Shown here: in pieces, positions 17,060 through 26,222 of the stretch | How positions within the stretch are numbered: the first letter of the stretch is position 1 | How the letters are laid out: the number at the start of each line of letters is the position of its first letter | Assembly: GCA_023666945.1 (NCBI GenBank) | Contig: JAMPAY010000008.1 | Location: 1-64,000, forward strand | Origin: Paludibacter sp. | GTDB lineage: Bacteria; Bacteroidota; Bacteroidia; Bacteroidales; Paludibacteraceae | Direction of reading: 5' to 3' | DNA length: 64,000 nt | Program-made: the position numbers and the translations under genes | The notes under the pieces: generated by a model | The model's input: the letters and a program-made list of their open reading frames with translations, nothing else | The model's database searches: none | What the model was told of the DNA's origin: nothing

Positions 17060-18052
17060 ATGAATATAGCAATCGTGGGCGCATCGGGCGCAGTGGGACA
17101 AGAGTTATTAAAAGTATTGGCAGACCGCCAGTTCCCCGTAGAGGGAATACGTTTATTCGGCTCGCAACGCAGTGCGGGAAGCACTTATAGATTTAACAAC
17201 AAAGACATAGTTGTAGAGGAACTGCGCCATGGAGATTTGTTTAGAGGGGTGGATATTGTATTCACTTCGGCAGGTGCCGGAGTATCGAAAGAATATGCTG
17301 AAGACATCACACGCTATGGTGCGATAATGATAGACAACTCAAGCGCGTTCAGAATGGAGAACGATGTGCCTTTGGTAGTGCCGGAGGTGAATCCTGCAGA
17401 TGCTCACTTCTGTCCCCGCAGGATAATTGCAAATCCGAACTGCACCACGATACAAATGGTAGTGGCACTGAAAGCGATAGAAGACATAAGCCATATACGC
17501 AAGGTTCAAGTGGCGACTTACCAAGCCGCCTCCGGAGCGGGTGCTCAAGCCATGCAAGAATTGGAAAATCAGTATAAACAGATAGTGAACGGAGAGAAAC
17601 CGGACGTTCAGAAGTTTGCCTATCAATTGGCCTATAACTTAATTCCTCAGATTGACGTTTTTACCGAGAACGACTACACCAAGGAGGAAATGAAGATGTA
17701 CAACGAGACTCGAAAAATAATGCATTCGAACATAGAGGTATCGGCAACGTGTGTACGCGTTCCGTCTCTGCGGGCTCATTCGGAAGCCATTTGGGTAGAG
17801 ACCGAGCAACCCGTGAGCGCAGCACAAGCCAAGGAGGCGTTCAGACACGCTACCGGTTGCATATTGTTGGATAATCCGAGAGAACAAGAATACCCGATGC
17901 CCTTGTTCTTATCGGGTAAGGATGAAGTATTTGTGGGACGTGTTCGCAAGGACATAAGCAGAGAGAACGGGTTGTCGTTTTGGTGCGTAAGCGACCAGAT
18001 ACGGAAAGGAGCCGCCCTGAATGCCGTACAGATAGCAGAGTTGATGCTCTAA
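17060..18052 (+). CDS. asd: Aspartate-semialdehyde dehydrogenase
   Basis: A 330-residue NADPH-dependent dehydrogenase that reduces aspartyl phosphate to the semialdehyde, feeding lysine/diaminopimelate, threonine and methionine synthesis. Visible are the Rossmann GASGAVGQE (residues 7-15), the catalytic Cys128 in ANPNCTTIQ and the His in [10 protein letters not shown] (about residue 235). Length and start are normal; it has its own promoter. Confidence 0.96.
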   Translation: MNIAIVGASGAVGQELLKVLADRQFPVEGIRLFGSQRSAGSTYRFNNKDIVVEELRHGDLFRGVDIVFTSAGAGVSKEYAEDITRYGAIMIDNSSAFRMENDVPLVVPEVNPADAHFCPRRIIANPNCTTIQMVVALKAIEDISHIRKVQVATYQAASGAGAQAMQELENQYKQIVNGEKPDVQKFAYQLAYNLIPQIDVFTENDYTKEEMKMYNETRKIMHSNIEVSATCVRVPSLRAHSEAIWVETEQPVSAAQAKEAFRHATGCILLDNPREQEYPMPLFLSGKDEVFVGRVRKDISRENGLSFWCVSDQIRKGAALNAVQIAELML

Positions 18053-18100
18053 GGCATTTCCACTCCCTTACAAAATTCACCAGTAGGGTCAGAATTGAAC

Positions 18101-18157
18101 TATAATTTAGATTTAATAAAAGTTCGTTGATATATCTGACCGCTTTAGGGTTGTAAT
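18101..18157. repeat. Direct repeat, copy 1 (copy of C25 gene 3' end)
   Basis: About 55 bases that closely match 18755-18812, the 3' end and trailer of the C25 peptidase gene (shared core GTTCGTTGATATATCTGACC). Here a one-base difference breaks the reading frame, so it is non-coding. It sits just past the stop of the lipoprotein gene. Confidence 0.75.
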
Positions 18158-18750
18158 CACTCTTTTACAGGCCCCACATCCATTATCTTCATAAAATGAT
18201 ATATCTTACCATCAATTTCTTTTTGGAAAGGAACATATGAAGAAGAATCACTAAAAAGCTCAGTACTTCCTGTCTCAATTTCTATTTTATTATGGATACA
18301 AAGATTATGACTACAATAATAGGCCGAATCAAAAAGCAAACGATAACTTTCAGGACAATTTCGCATATGAATTTGTGCGAATAGCCAACGTCTATCAGAG
18401 GGACAGAGAGCAGGAAATATCTGTAACGGATTTATCTTTGACTCATCAATAAGATTATATAAATATATAGGGATAGAGTCAAATTTATTACCTAATGTAT
18501 CAAAGATTGAAATCAAAGCATTGTTGTTTTGTATCAGCACATAATCCTTTTCCTTATAAAACGATTTATCGGGGTCAGGATGAAAATATAAACATGAATC
18601 TGACGTATTGTACGGATTGACTCCATAGTCCAAGGTTCCAACGCAAGGATATGTTAGTATTTTAAAACGATAATAATCATCTACACTATTACAACTATGG
18701 AAAATTACAAACAAAGTGATTGCCAATAAGTAGATACTTAACTTTTTCAT
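18157..18750 (-). CDS. Lipoprotein of unknown function
   Basis: A 197-residue lipoprotein: signal peptide with lipobox FHSC (Cys19), then a polar domain without recognisable motifs; several cysteines (CPSDRRWLF, CSHNLCIHN). I do not recognise the family. It is 11 bases downstream of the C25 peptidase gene and is flanked on both sides by copies of that gene's 3' end (18101-18157 and 18755-18812), which suggests it was inserted by recombination, or was duplicated along with the tail of the peptidase gene. It is probably cotranscribed with the peptidase operon. Confidence 0.75.
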   Translation of the reverse strand: MKKLSIYLLAITLFVIFHSCNSVDDYYRFKILTYPCVGTLDYGVNPYNTSDSCLYFHPDPDKSFYKEKDYVLIQNNNALISIFDTLGNKFDSIPIYLYNLIDESKINPLQIFPALCPSDRRWLFAQIHMRNCPESYRLLFDSAYYCSHNLCIHNKIEIETGSTELFSDSSSYVPFQKEIDGKIYHFMKIMDVGPVKE

Positions 18751-18754
18751 GGAA

Positions 18755-18812
18755 TGTAAATTTAGTTTTTAATAAAGGTTCGTTGATATATCTGACCGCT
18801 TAAGGTTATGCA
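18755..18812. repeat. Direct repeat, copy 2 (3' end of C25 gene)
   Basis: The functional partner of 18101-18157: the last codons of the C25 peptidase plus its trailer. About 55 bases with a few differences, 654 bases apart. Confidence 0.75.
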
Positions 18813-20546
18813 ATGCACCACATAAATTCCTGCATCCAAAAGGCTGATATCTATTGTCGTGCCACGACTTTGTGATACGAATTGTCCGGAGATAGTGAAA
18901 ATACGCACACAATCAATATCCTCTTGTAGAACAACATTAATGTATTTGTGTGCGGGATTGGGATATATCCAGCAGTCTGCAATTCGTTCTGCAGATTGTT
19001 CTCCCATTTCTTCTTTCTCTATAATTCGCTCTTTACTTTTCTTGGCAGAAACAGAAACTCTATCAATACACCCTTGTTCTTCCGTTGTAAATACTGCATT
19101 TTCGGTACAGATAAAGGGTCCTTGTATTTCTATCTCCGGCGCACAAAGGGAAACATGCTTGCCGGGCGGCATCTGATAATTTTGTACAACAATTTTATTT
19201 TGAGCCCTATATTCTTCGTTGTTGGTTTCTATACCATTCAGTGTCAATTCATCCTGACAAGTAGAAACATAGCGGAAATTTATCAATGGGTCCCCTAAAA
19301 TGCACATCCCGTAAAACCAGTCTTTCTCTCGTTTGCTATGAATAGTTTTACAATGATTTATCCACCAACTTTTATATGCCTCCCCAATACATTTTCCTGC
19401 CCCCAATGGCGTATAAAAATCGTCAAAACCACACATGCTACCTGTTTTCGTACTACCAACTAATGCCAACGTCTGACCATCCCCCCTCAACAAATAGCAC
19501 TGCCCTAAACAGAAATCATCTTGTGACCAATCGCAAGCACTACAACAAAATAAATTATAGCCCAATGCCTGCTTGTTGATATACATAATTTCAGACTTAT
19601 ATAATACTCCACCAGCCTCATAAAAAGAATGTTGAGCAGGATTAGAATGACACGCTAATTGAATAAATTCGTAGCGTGAATTAGCAAGGCAGTCTATATA
19701 ATATGCTTTGTTGAATGATGCTGCTTTAACGACATCGTAGTTATTTTTTCCATACAAAGGGGAAAGACTCTCCCAGAATTCTTTTTTATCCCAATCCGGA
19801 GCGGTAAATGTTAATCCATATTGCTGATTTACGACTTTATCTCCTATCCAATAAGCATGATCCCTATCGAAAAACAATTTCAAGTCACTATTGGGATCAT
19901 GCAGATGGTTGGTTGGTATTCTTCCCACAAAAATCTCCGGTTGCACATGGTTCGTATGTTCATCGAAATTCCCATCGTTGTCATAGTCGTACCAATTGCC
20001 ATCCAAATCCATATAATATAAATCGCACGGGAAAGTAGAAGTTCTCCAGTGATTACCTGCTGCATAATTTTGTTCTATTCGATAATTGGCTTGGATAATA
20101 TCGCCTATCAAGACGACTCCATTAAGCGATGATTTATTGCTCAAAATCAACTGTTTTAGTTGCCAACAGGTACCGCCTTGCAAGGAATATACTTTAACGC
20201 CACAACCATAAGCATTATGTATATCATGTGCATAGCGATGTATATAACGAGCAATACCATTATATAGATTTTTTTCTACTATTACCAGTATATTATTGAT
20301 GCCGCTACTATGGTTTTGAGATTTATTGATACTATATCGCACCAACGCTTCATAGGGAATAGCAGCGAATTGCATTCTTCGGACTTGCATTCTCTTGCGT
20401 ACAATGCTATCATCTTCTCGTAACAAATCGTCTTGCATAAAAAGATAAGCCAAACTATCGTATCTCTCATCTGAAATTTCTTCTGCATAGAGAACCTTAT
20501 TCGCCATGAGACATATCAGTAACATCAAAAATAGTATTTTTTTCAT
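18762..20546 (-). CDS. C25 (gingipain-like) cysteine peptidase with T9SS sorting domain
   Basis: A 594-residue secreted peptidase. The start at 20546 (MKKILFLMLLIC) gives a normal signal peptide; a start 4 codons earlier is possible. The catalytic domain shows GVVLIGDI, an Asp-rich probable calcium site (DLDGNWYDYDNDGNFDEH), PEIFVGRIPTNH, the catalytic His in QLACHSN (about residue 300) and the Cys in CSACDWSQDDF (about 338), and AFLGDPLINF-like MCILGDPLINFR. The last 75 residues (CWIYPNPAHKYINVVL, DAGIYVVHC) form a T9SS type A sorting domain. It is shorter than gingipains and has no haemagglutinin domains. It follows the fiber-like protein gene by 23 bases; the pairing recurs in decayed form at 33.2-34.8 kb. 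Confidence 0.9.
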   Translation of the reverse strand: MKKILFLMLLICLMANKVLYAEEISDERYDSLAYLFMQDDLLREDDSIVRKRMQVRRMQFAAIPYEALVRYSINKSQNHSSGINNILVIVEKNLYNGIARYIHRYAHDIHNAYGCGVKVYSLQGGTCWQLKQLILSNKSSLNGVVLIGDIIQANYRIEQNYAAGNHWRTSTFPCDLYYMDLDGNWYDYDNDGNFDEHTNHVQPEIFVGRIPTNHLHDPNSDLKLFFDRDHAYWIGDKVVNQQYGLTFTAPDWDKKEFWESLSPLYGKNNYDVVKAASFNKAYYIDCLANSRYEFIQLACHSNPAQHSFYEAGGVLYKSEIMYINKQALGYNLFCCSACDWSQDDFCLGQCYLLRGDGQTLALVGSTKTGSMCGFDDFYTPLGAGKCIGEAYKSWWINHCKTIHSKREKDWFYGMCILGDPLINFRYVSTCQDELTLNGIETNNEEYRAQNKIVVQNYQMPPGKHVSLCAPEIEIQGPFICTENAVFTTEEQGCIDRVSVSAKKSKERIIEKEEMGEQSAERIADCWIYPNPAHKYINVVLQEDIDCVRIFTISGQFVSQSRGTTIDISLLDAGIYVVHCITLSGQIYQRTFIKN

Positions 20547-20569
20547 AACTTGATACATCTATAGAATTA

Positions 20570-21925
20570 CTATTTGCGGAGCTCGTGTATTTCATTTTTT
20601 AATTGCTGTATTTGTTCATCTTGTTTTAAGATATACAACGTCAGTTCTTCTATTTTTTGTAGCAATTGAATCTGCAGTTCATTTATACTCACTCCGTTTT
20701 GCTGCATGTCGGCGGCAGAACGTATCTCGGGAAGATGACCATTCTCTTGAATAAACATCTTTACTTCATTGAGCGGACGCAAATGATAACCTTCGTCAAA
20801 AACAAAGTCTGCACCGTTCTCTACATTTACCAGTATTTTCTTTGCACGCAGCGTGCCATTTACATCCAATTTATACTGTGGTTCGGAAGTACCTATACCG
20901 AAATTGCCCGGAATATCAAATACACAATGTCCCTCCGAATTCAAGTCTATGCGCAACACATGTTGATTCACACCAGTAGCTGTATACATTCTTAAAGCCG
21001 AGAATAGTGGTTCTTCTTGTACTCCACCCGGACGAAGTTCTACCGCATTATGCGCATAATTCCCTACAGGCGTACCCATAACCAAACTATGTGATGTCCA
21101 ATGCAGATAACTATAATTCCATCCATTCTGCTCATCAACCGTTCGCAATTGCATTTTCCCATTTACATCCAACGTATATTGCGGTGTTGCAGTACCAATA
21201 CCCACATTACCATTTGTATAAAGAATGGTCAGACGAGAAATATCATCTGTTAGCAACTGAAGATTCTTATGCCAATCCGAAGCATATATTCCCTCCTTAT
21301 TTATTATCTTTTTATCATAATAATAAGTACTTCTGTCCGTAGAAAAATACGCTTTCTTATGTTGCGTACCTATTGTTACATATCCTATGTTACTTTTTAT
21401 TTTAATTCCACCATCCGACTCTCCCCCACGAATATCTCCCATCACATGTAATTTTGCTTGAGGAGATGTAGTACCTATACCTACATTACCGCTCACATAT
21501 AAATTATCATATATTTCAGTCTCTTCATCCACGGAAAAATTCAGTACAAACCCCATATCACCATATTGGTTTCCACAAATACATGTATATTCCACAATAA
21601 TACGACCACTTCCAAGCGACGTCCATAAATCAATTTCTCCAGCACCCAGACTATAGTATTGATACACGCCATGTCCTTGCGCCGCACCTATTTCCCTAAT
21701 CACCAGTAAATCACATGCCATCACAGTCTCCAGATCATATTGTCCCGCAATATGAATCGGTTGATTTGTATTAAGATTGATTTCCCAACAACGTGTCTCC
21801 ATAGAAGGGTCTGGTACATTAGCACTACCCCACATATTTATAGAATTACCCGAAGGTACGATGCAAGTTGCCACAGCGGATAAAGACATACAGAAACATA
21901 CAAATAACAAATAAGACTTTTTCAT
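20570..21925 (-). CDS. Fiber-like exported protein with coiled-coil tail
   Basis: A 451-residue exported protein (signal peptide about 1-19). Three copies of a tail-fiber-type repeat are seen: NVGIGTTSPQAKLHV, NVGIGTATPQYTLDVNG and NFGIGTSEPQYKLDVNG. The C-terminus has GADFVFDEGYHLRPLNEV, LPEIRSA and a leucine-rich coiled coil (INELQIQLLQKIEELTLYI), as in Bacteroidetes tail-fiber-domain proteins that trimerise on the surface. Its start overlaps the stop of the upstream gene by 4 bases (ATGA), and the C25 peptidase follows, so translation is coupled. A C-terminal fragment of a paralogue lies at 33243-33527. Function is unknown; a surface stalk or scaffold is inferred. Confidence 0.82.
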   Translation of the reverse strand: MKKSYLLFVCFCMSLSAVATCIVPSGNSINMWGSANVPDPSMETRCWEINLNTNQPIHIAGQYDLETVMACDLLVIREIGAAQGHGVYQYYSLGAGEIDLWTSLGSGRIIVEYTCICGNQYGDMGFVLNFSVDEETEIYDNLYVSGNVGIGTTSPQAKLHVMGDIRGGESDGGIKIKSNIGYVTIGTQHKKAYFSTDRSTYYYDKKIINKEGIYASDWHKNLQLLTDDISRLTILYTNGNVGIGTATPQYTLDVNGKMQLRTVDEQNGWNYSYLHWTSHSLVMGTPVGNYAHNAVELRPGGVQEEPLFSALRMYTATGVNQHVLRIDLNSEGHCVFDIPGNFGIGTSEPQYKLDVNGTLRAKKILVNVENGADFVFDEGYHLRPLNEVKMFIQENGHLPEIRSAADMQQNGVSINELQIQLLQKIEELTLYILKQDEQIQQLKNEIHELRK

Positions 21926-22284
21926 AAGGCATTATCGGTTAAAGATTCTACACGCTGAAGTATTCTGTCGGAACGGCGTTGTTGCCATAAGTCGTATTGT
22001 TCCTCCGTCAGGATTTGTTGCAAGTGTTCCATGAATTGCGCATTAAGTTGTGATTTCGCATTTACCAGAGCCACTGCATCAGTAGATTCAGTCACAAGCA
22101 CTTGAACAGCAGTGTAATATTGTTCTGCGACTGACAACAAAGTGTCCATTTGAGTATTATCGAGCGCAATATCGGTAGACAACGCAGCAACCATCTGCTG
22201 CGCAAGACGAGACGTATCGTCAGCAAACGACACAAACACACTGACAGAGACGATAGCCAGCGTTAAGAAGATACGGTGTTTCAT
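21922..22284 (-). CDS. Small exported protein, Spy/CpxP-like
   Basis: A 120-residue protein from Met at 22284 (MKHRIFLTLAIVSVSVFVSFA signal peptide); an in-frame start 8 codons earlier is possible. The mature part is all-helical, with LDNTQMDTLLSVAEQYY and ILTEEQYDLWQQRRSDR, the LTxxQ pattern seen in Spy/CpxP-type and DUF4890-like periplasmic proteins. It is the first gene of the operon that encodes the fiber protein, the C25 peptidase and a lipoprotein, and has a strong promoter. A chaperone-like role for the exported partners is a guess from the fold only. Confidence 0.65.
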   Translation of the reverse strand: MKHRIFLTLAIVSVSVFVSFADDTSRLAQQMVAALSTDIALDNTQMDTLLSVAEQYYTAVQVLVTESTDAVALVNAKSQLNAQFMEHLQQILTEEQYDLWQQRRSDRILQRVESLTDNAL

Positions 22285-22365
22285 AAGTGTATAGATTTGA
22301 TTAGACAAGTTTATGATTGCGATTACGGAAGAACATCTGTCTTTGTATCAAACATATTAACACCG

Positions 22366-22396
22366 CAAAGATATAACATCCAAACAGAATACACAA
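22366..22396 (-). promoter_or_regulatory. Promoter of the fiber-C25 peptidase operon
   Basis: On the minus strand TTG (22394-22396), 20 bases, then TATCTTTG (22366-22373). It drives 22284 down to 18157. Confidence 0.75.
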
Positions 22397-22552
22397 TAGC
22401 GTTTTTTATCTTATGCAACATATTTTTGACCAATACGCTATATTTTTCATTTATACAAATAAATCTCAATTACAAGGAATTTCCTCATCCCACATTGTGC
22501 ATCATCGAAAAGGAGGCACGACAATACCTCCCCCATCGTACTATCCGTAATA

Positions 22553-22582
22553 GTACAGGTAGTCCCTATGGACTACCTGTAC
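22553..22582 (-). terminator. Perfect hairpin after DUF2582 gene
   Basis: A 13-bp perfect inverted repeat (22553-22565 and 22570-22582, 4-base loop), 22 bases past the stop of the winged-helix gene. No clear T-run follows on the minus strand, so it may be a terminator or an mRNA-stabilising hairpin. Confidence 0.55.
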
Positions 22583-22603
22583 TTCGATAACACATTCCGC
22601 CCT

Positions 22604-22801
22604 TTAGAGCAATGTGATAAGCGTATCGGTCTCAGTAGTATCGAAACCTATTTTACCTTCACGAGCCAACCACCCCAAAGCGAGATTGAGTTCGGCTTCT
22701 TTCAGTTTGGTGGCTTTCTTCAAAGCCTTTTGTGTGAGCGCACCACCTTGCAATGCATTCCAGACGAGTCCGGCATTCTCACCAATTTTAGCAATCAACA
22801 T
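22604..22801 (-). CDS. DUF2582 winged-helix protein
   Basis: A 65-residue protein matching the small winged-helix DUF2582 family of Bacteroidetes: IGENAGLVWNAL at the start, then LTQKALKKATKLKEAE (recognition-helix region), LALGWLAREGKIGF (wing). Probably a DNA-binding or protein-interaction module; its regulon is unknown. It is a single gene; a TATCTTTG -7 element lies at 22864-22871 on the minus strand. Confidence 0.85.
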   Translation of the reverse strand: MLIAKIGENAGLVWNALQGGALTQKALKKATKLKEAELNLALGWLAREGKIGFDTTETDTLITLL

Positions 22802-22992
22802 AATACCTTATATTTGCATTAAACACGGATAAGGGACGATTCCCCTCCATTGTTTAACGTTTGCAAAGATACGCAAAAAACTCCATAAAACCTAATATAT
22901 GCGCATAAACCACCTCATAAACACGAATAATATGCACATTTAGCATACAAATACTCAGATTATGTATAAAACATTGCCCTGCAGAACCGACA

Positions 22993-23715
22993 TCATTGTT
23001 GATATCTTTGAAGCAATGTCAGCATTTTTCGAGCGGCATTTTGTTGTGCTTCCCGCTTTGTATGTCCTCCTCCTTGCACCGTATATTCTATGGCTTTTGC
23101 TTGATAGACGAATAAGTGCGTATCTGTAGCGGCTTCGTAGGCATCTTTCAAGAGCGTGAACGAGACTTCTTTTTTGTAACGTTGCCCCCACTCTAACAAC
23201 ATAGACTTATAGTCGAGTCCTTTTTCTTCCAATTCATGCTGCAAAGCCGACTCTCTGCCAACAATATATTTGCACACAAACGCTTGTGCTCGTGCGTATC
23301 CCGCCTCTTCGTAGACGGCTCCGACTAATGCCTCCAATGCATTACCATATACATCTTCAGCATTTTTCTTGAGTTGCCCCCCTATTTTCAGATGTTGAGG
23401 AAGCCCCATATTACGAGCAATTCGATTCAGTCGGTCGCGGCATACTACTTTAGAACGATAGCGTGAGAGTAGGCCTTCTTGCGCATCGGGATAGAGCCGA
23501 TATAAAACATCTGCCACCACCACACCAATTACGGCATCTCCCAAGAACTCCAAACGTTCGTTGCTATCCTGCGAAAGCGAGCGATGCGTGAGTGCCTGCT
23601 CATAGAGTGTCCAATTGCTCGGAGAATAGCCTAACAACGATGAGAGGAAAAGACAAGGCTCTCTCCGTTCAACCGAAGAGAGCCTACATCTGTTAATCCA
23701 ATTGCGCAGCGTCAC
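22993..23715 (-). CDS. rnc: Ribonuclease III
   Basis: A 240-residue double-strand-specific endoribonuclease for rRNA and mRNA processing. The signature NERLEFLGDAVIG is at residues 52-64; the second acidic cluster is DVYGNALEALVGAVYEEAG; a C-terminal dsRNA-binding domain (about 165-235) ends in GHTKREAQQNAARKML. It directly abuts fabF (no bases between fabF stop and its start), in the usual acpP-fabF-rnc order. Confidence 0.96.
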   Translation of the reverse strand: MTLRNWINRCRLSSVERREPCLFLSSLLGYSPSNWTLYEQALTHRSLSQDSNERLEFLGDAVIGVVVADVLYRLYPDAQEGLLSRYRSKVVCRDRLNRIARNMGLPQHLKIGGQLKKNAEDVYGNALEALVGAVYEEAGYARAQAFVCKYIVGRESALQHELEEKGLDYKSMLLEWGQRYKKEVSFTLLKDAYEAATDTHLFVYQAKAIEYTVQGGGHTKREAQQNAARKMLTLLQRYQQ

Positions 23716-24975
23716 TTATTCCTCCCACTTTTTGAAGACCAAAGCAGCATTGTGTCCTCCAAACCCGAAGGTATTGGAAAGCGCATACTTGACCGTACGC
23801 TTTTGAGGCGTATTGAATGTAAAATTCAGATTGTAGTCAAGTTGTTCGTCTTTATCGTCTTCCTGATGGTTGATAGTAGGTGGCACAATATCGTTCTTAC
23901 ATGCCATGATAGCCGCTACGGCTTCGATTGCTCCGGCAGCCCCCAACATGTGTCCGGTCATGGACTTAGTGGAACTGATATTGAGTTGGTACGCATGTTG
24001 TCCGAATACCGTCTGTATGGCTTTCACCTCAGCAATATCGCCCAAAGGAGTGGATGTGCCATGTGCATTGACATAGTCGATAGCATCGGGTGTAATACCG
24101 GCATCTTCGATAGCCAACTGCATTACACGCATGGCTCCTTTTCCTTCCGGATCGGGAGCGGTCATGTGATGTGCATCGGCCGTCATACCTTCACCAACCA
24201 ATTCCGCATAGATTTTGGCTCCACGCGCCTTGGCATGTTCGTATTCTTCCAAGACAAGACATGCAGCACCTTCTCCTAACACAAAACCATCGCGACTTGC
24301 CGAGAAAGGTCGAGAAGCCGTTTGTGGCGAATCGTTGCGTGTAGACAATGCATGCAAGGCATTGAAACCACCGACTCCAGCAGGTTCGACTGCCGCCTCA
24401 CTACCTCCTGCAAGTATCACATCAGCCTTTCCCAAGCGAATGTGATTAAAAGCATCGGCAATAGCATGATTAGAACTTGCACAAGCCGAAACAGTAGCGA
24501 AATTAACACCGCGCAAACCATACATAATGGAGATATGCCCTGCAGCGATATCACAAATAACCTTAGGGATAAAGAACGGATTGAAGCGGGGAGTGCCATC
24601 GCCGGCAACATAGTTTCCTGCTTCTTCGGTGAATGTGCGTAATCCGCCCATTCCACTACCCCAGATAACTCCCATACGGTCTTTATCTTCCGTTTCCATG
24701 TCGAGATTCGCATCTTCTACCGCCTGCTTGGCGACATAGAGCGAATATTGAGCATAGCGGTCTAATTTACGTGCTTCTTTTCTATCAAGAAAAGAAGAAG
24801 CATCAAAGTTCTTCAACTCGCAGGCAAACTGCGTTTTGAACTTTGATGCATCAAAGTATGTAATAGGTCTTGCGCCGCTCTCTCCTTTCAGCATTGCTGC
24901 CCAAGTAGACTCCACATCGTTTCCCAAAGGAGTGACTGCGCCCAGCCCTGTTACTACTACTCTCTTCAACTCCAT
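23716..24975 (-). CDS. fabF: Beta-ketoacyl-ACP synthase II
   Basis: A 419-residue condensing enzyme of type II fatty acid synthesis. The catalytic triad is visible: Cys165 in TVSACASSNHA, His in NAHGTSTPLGD (about residue 305) and His in STKSMTGHMLGAAG (about 342). It lies between acpP (15 bases upstream) and rnc, the standard Bacteroidetes cluster. Confidence 0.97.
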   Translation of the reverse strand: MELKRVVVTGLGAVTPLGNDVESTWAAMLKGESGARPITYFDASKFKTQFACELKNFDASSFLDRKEARKLDRYAQYSLYVAKQAVEDANLDMETEDKDRMGVIWGSGMGGLRTFTEEAGNYVAGDGTPRFNPFFIPKVICDIAAGHISIMYGLRGVNFATVSACASSNHAIADAFNHIRLGKADVILAGGSEAAVEPAGVGGFNALHALSTRNDSPQTASRPFSASRDGFVLGEGAACLVLEEYEHAKARGAKIYAELVGEGMTADAHHMTAPDPEGKGAMRVMQLAIEDAGITPDAIDYVNAHGTSTPLGDIAEVKAIQTVFGQHAYQLNISSTKSMTGHMLGAAGAIEAVAAIMACKNDIVPPTINHQEDDKDEQLDYNLNFTFNTPQKRTVKYALSNTFGFGGHNAALVFKKWEE

Positions 24976-24990
24976 CGAAGTAAAAGTTAT

Positions 24991-25227
24991 TTATGCAAGT
25001 GCTTTTTCGATATAGGTCACTGCATCACCCACTGTAGCGATATGCTCTGTCTGCTCATCAGGAATAGAAAGACCAAACTCTTTCTCAAACTCCATAATCA
25101 ACTCTACCGTGTCCAATGAATCGGCATTCAAATCGCTTGAGAAGTTAGCATCCATTGTAACTTCTGATTCTTCAACTCCCAATTTGTCAACAATAATAGC
25201 TTTTACTTTTGATTCAATTTCTGACAT
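24991..25227 (-). CDS. acpP: Acyl carrier protein
   Basis: A 78-residue acidic carrier protein. Ser37 in [13 protein letters not shown] is the phosphopantetheine attachment site. First gene of acpP-fabF-rnc. Confidence 0.97.
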   Translation of the reverse strand: MSEIESKVKAIIVDKLGVEESEVTMDANFSSDLNADSLDTVELIMEFEKEFGLSIPDEQTEHIATVGDAVTYIEKALA

Positions 25228-25295
25228 AATGTATAAAGTTAAAAGTTAAACATATGTTTCTTGTATCCGTGCAAAATCACGACCAAAAAACGGCG

Positions 25296-25327
25296 CAAAG
25301 TAACTACTTTTTTTCGACATACACAAA
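25296..25327 (-). promoter_or_regulatory. Promoter of acpP-fabF-rnc
   Basis: On the minus strand TTTG (25324-25327), 20 bases, then TTACTTTG (25296-25303), one base off the TAnnTTTG consensus. Confidence 0.6.
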
Positions 25328-25348
25328 TTTTCCTCTCGAAACGTGTAC

Positions 25349-26215
25349 TTATCGCGCAAGGCTAAGGGTTATTTTTCCTACTTTTGCTCCGCTTTTTCCC
25401 ATTTGTGCCAGCAAGACATCTTGTCCAGAAGCATTTTGCAAGTGCCTATTTTCCACCACTTTGTGTGTATGCCCTCCGATAATGACATCGATATTGGCAG
25501 TAGCAGCAGCCAAGGAAGTATCGCAAGGGATACCCTCGTCCATCTCCGTACCCAGGTGGGAGAGACAAATGACCACATCGCAATGTTCTTCGTTGCGCAA
25601 CTTTGCTGCGATACGATTGGCAACCGGTATAGGGTCTTCCCACTGCAACGGAGCGAAATTTTGCGGGGCGATAAGCCCGTCAGGCCTTACACCTAACCCA
25701 AATACGCCGATTTTAAGTCCTTTACGAAACACTGTAACATAGGGTTTGACTATATCTTGCAGAGGTGTTCCCTTCACCCTATAATTGGCACAGACCACAG
25801 GAAAATCGGCCAACGCGAGCACCGCAGCCAAAGTGTCGACTCCATTATCGAACTCATGATTGCCTAATGTAACCACATCGTACCCCATACGATTGAGTGC
25901 ATCAATTTCGACCCTTCCATTATAAAAATTAAAGTATGGAGTTCCTTGACTAAAATCACCGGCATCCAACAGCAACAAATCGGGATCGGCTTTGCGTTCT
26001 TGCCGGATAAGCCCCATACGGCGTGCATAGCCTCCACAATCGGCATTTTTTGCGCCCATAGCGATAGGTTCGACCTGTGAGTGCGTATCGTTGGTATGCA
26101 ATATAGTGAGCGTGACCGTACTCATCTGCCGATATTGCAATCGGGCTGCATACCCCATCCAGAACACTGCAATTACGACTGCAAGCGCAATGATGATACC
26201 TATTAACCTTTTCAT
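25349..26215 (-). CDS. Metallophosphatase, 5'-nucleotidase N-terminal type
   Basis: A 288-residue calcineurin-like phosphoesterase with an N-terminal signal or anchor helix (IGIIIALAVVIAVFWMGY). Metal-binding motifs: HTNDTHSQVEP (about residue 40), LLLDAGDFSQG (about 82), VTLGNHEFDNG (about 115), CLSHLGTEMDEG and IGGHTH (about 250). It corresponds to the catalytic half of UshA-type nucleotidases; the C-terminal substrate-binding half is absent but a separate gene for it lies at 54-809. It starts 7 bases after mutL and so is cotranscribed with it. Confidence 0.9.
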   Translation of the reverse strand: MKRLIGIIIALAVVIAVFWMGYAARLQYRQMSTVTLTILHTNDTHSQVEPIAMGAKNADCGGYARRMGLIRQERKADPDLLLLDAGDFSQGTPYFNFYNGRVEIDALNRMGYDVVTLGNHEFDNGVDTLAAVLALADFPVVCANYRVKGTPLQDIVKPYVTVFRKGLKIGVFGLGVRPDGLIAPQNFAPLQWEDPIPVANRIAAKLRNEEHCDVVICLSHLGTEMDEGIPCDTSLAAATANIDVIIGGHTHKVVENRHLQNASGQDVLLAQMGKSGAKVGKITLSLAR

Positions 26216-26222
26216 ATTCTAT

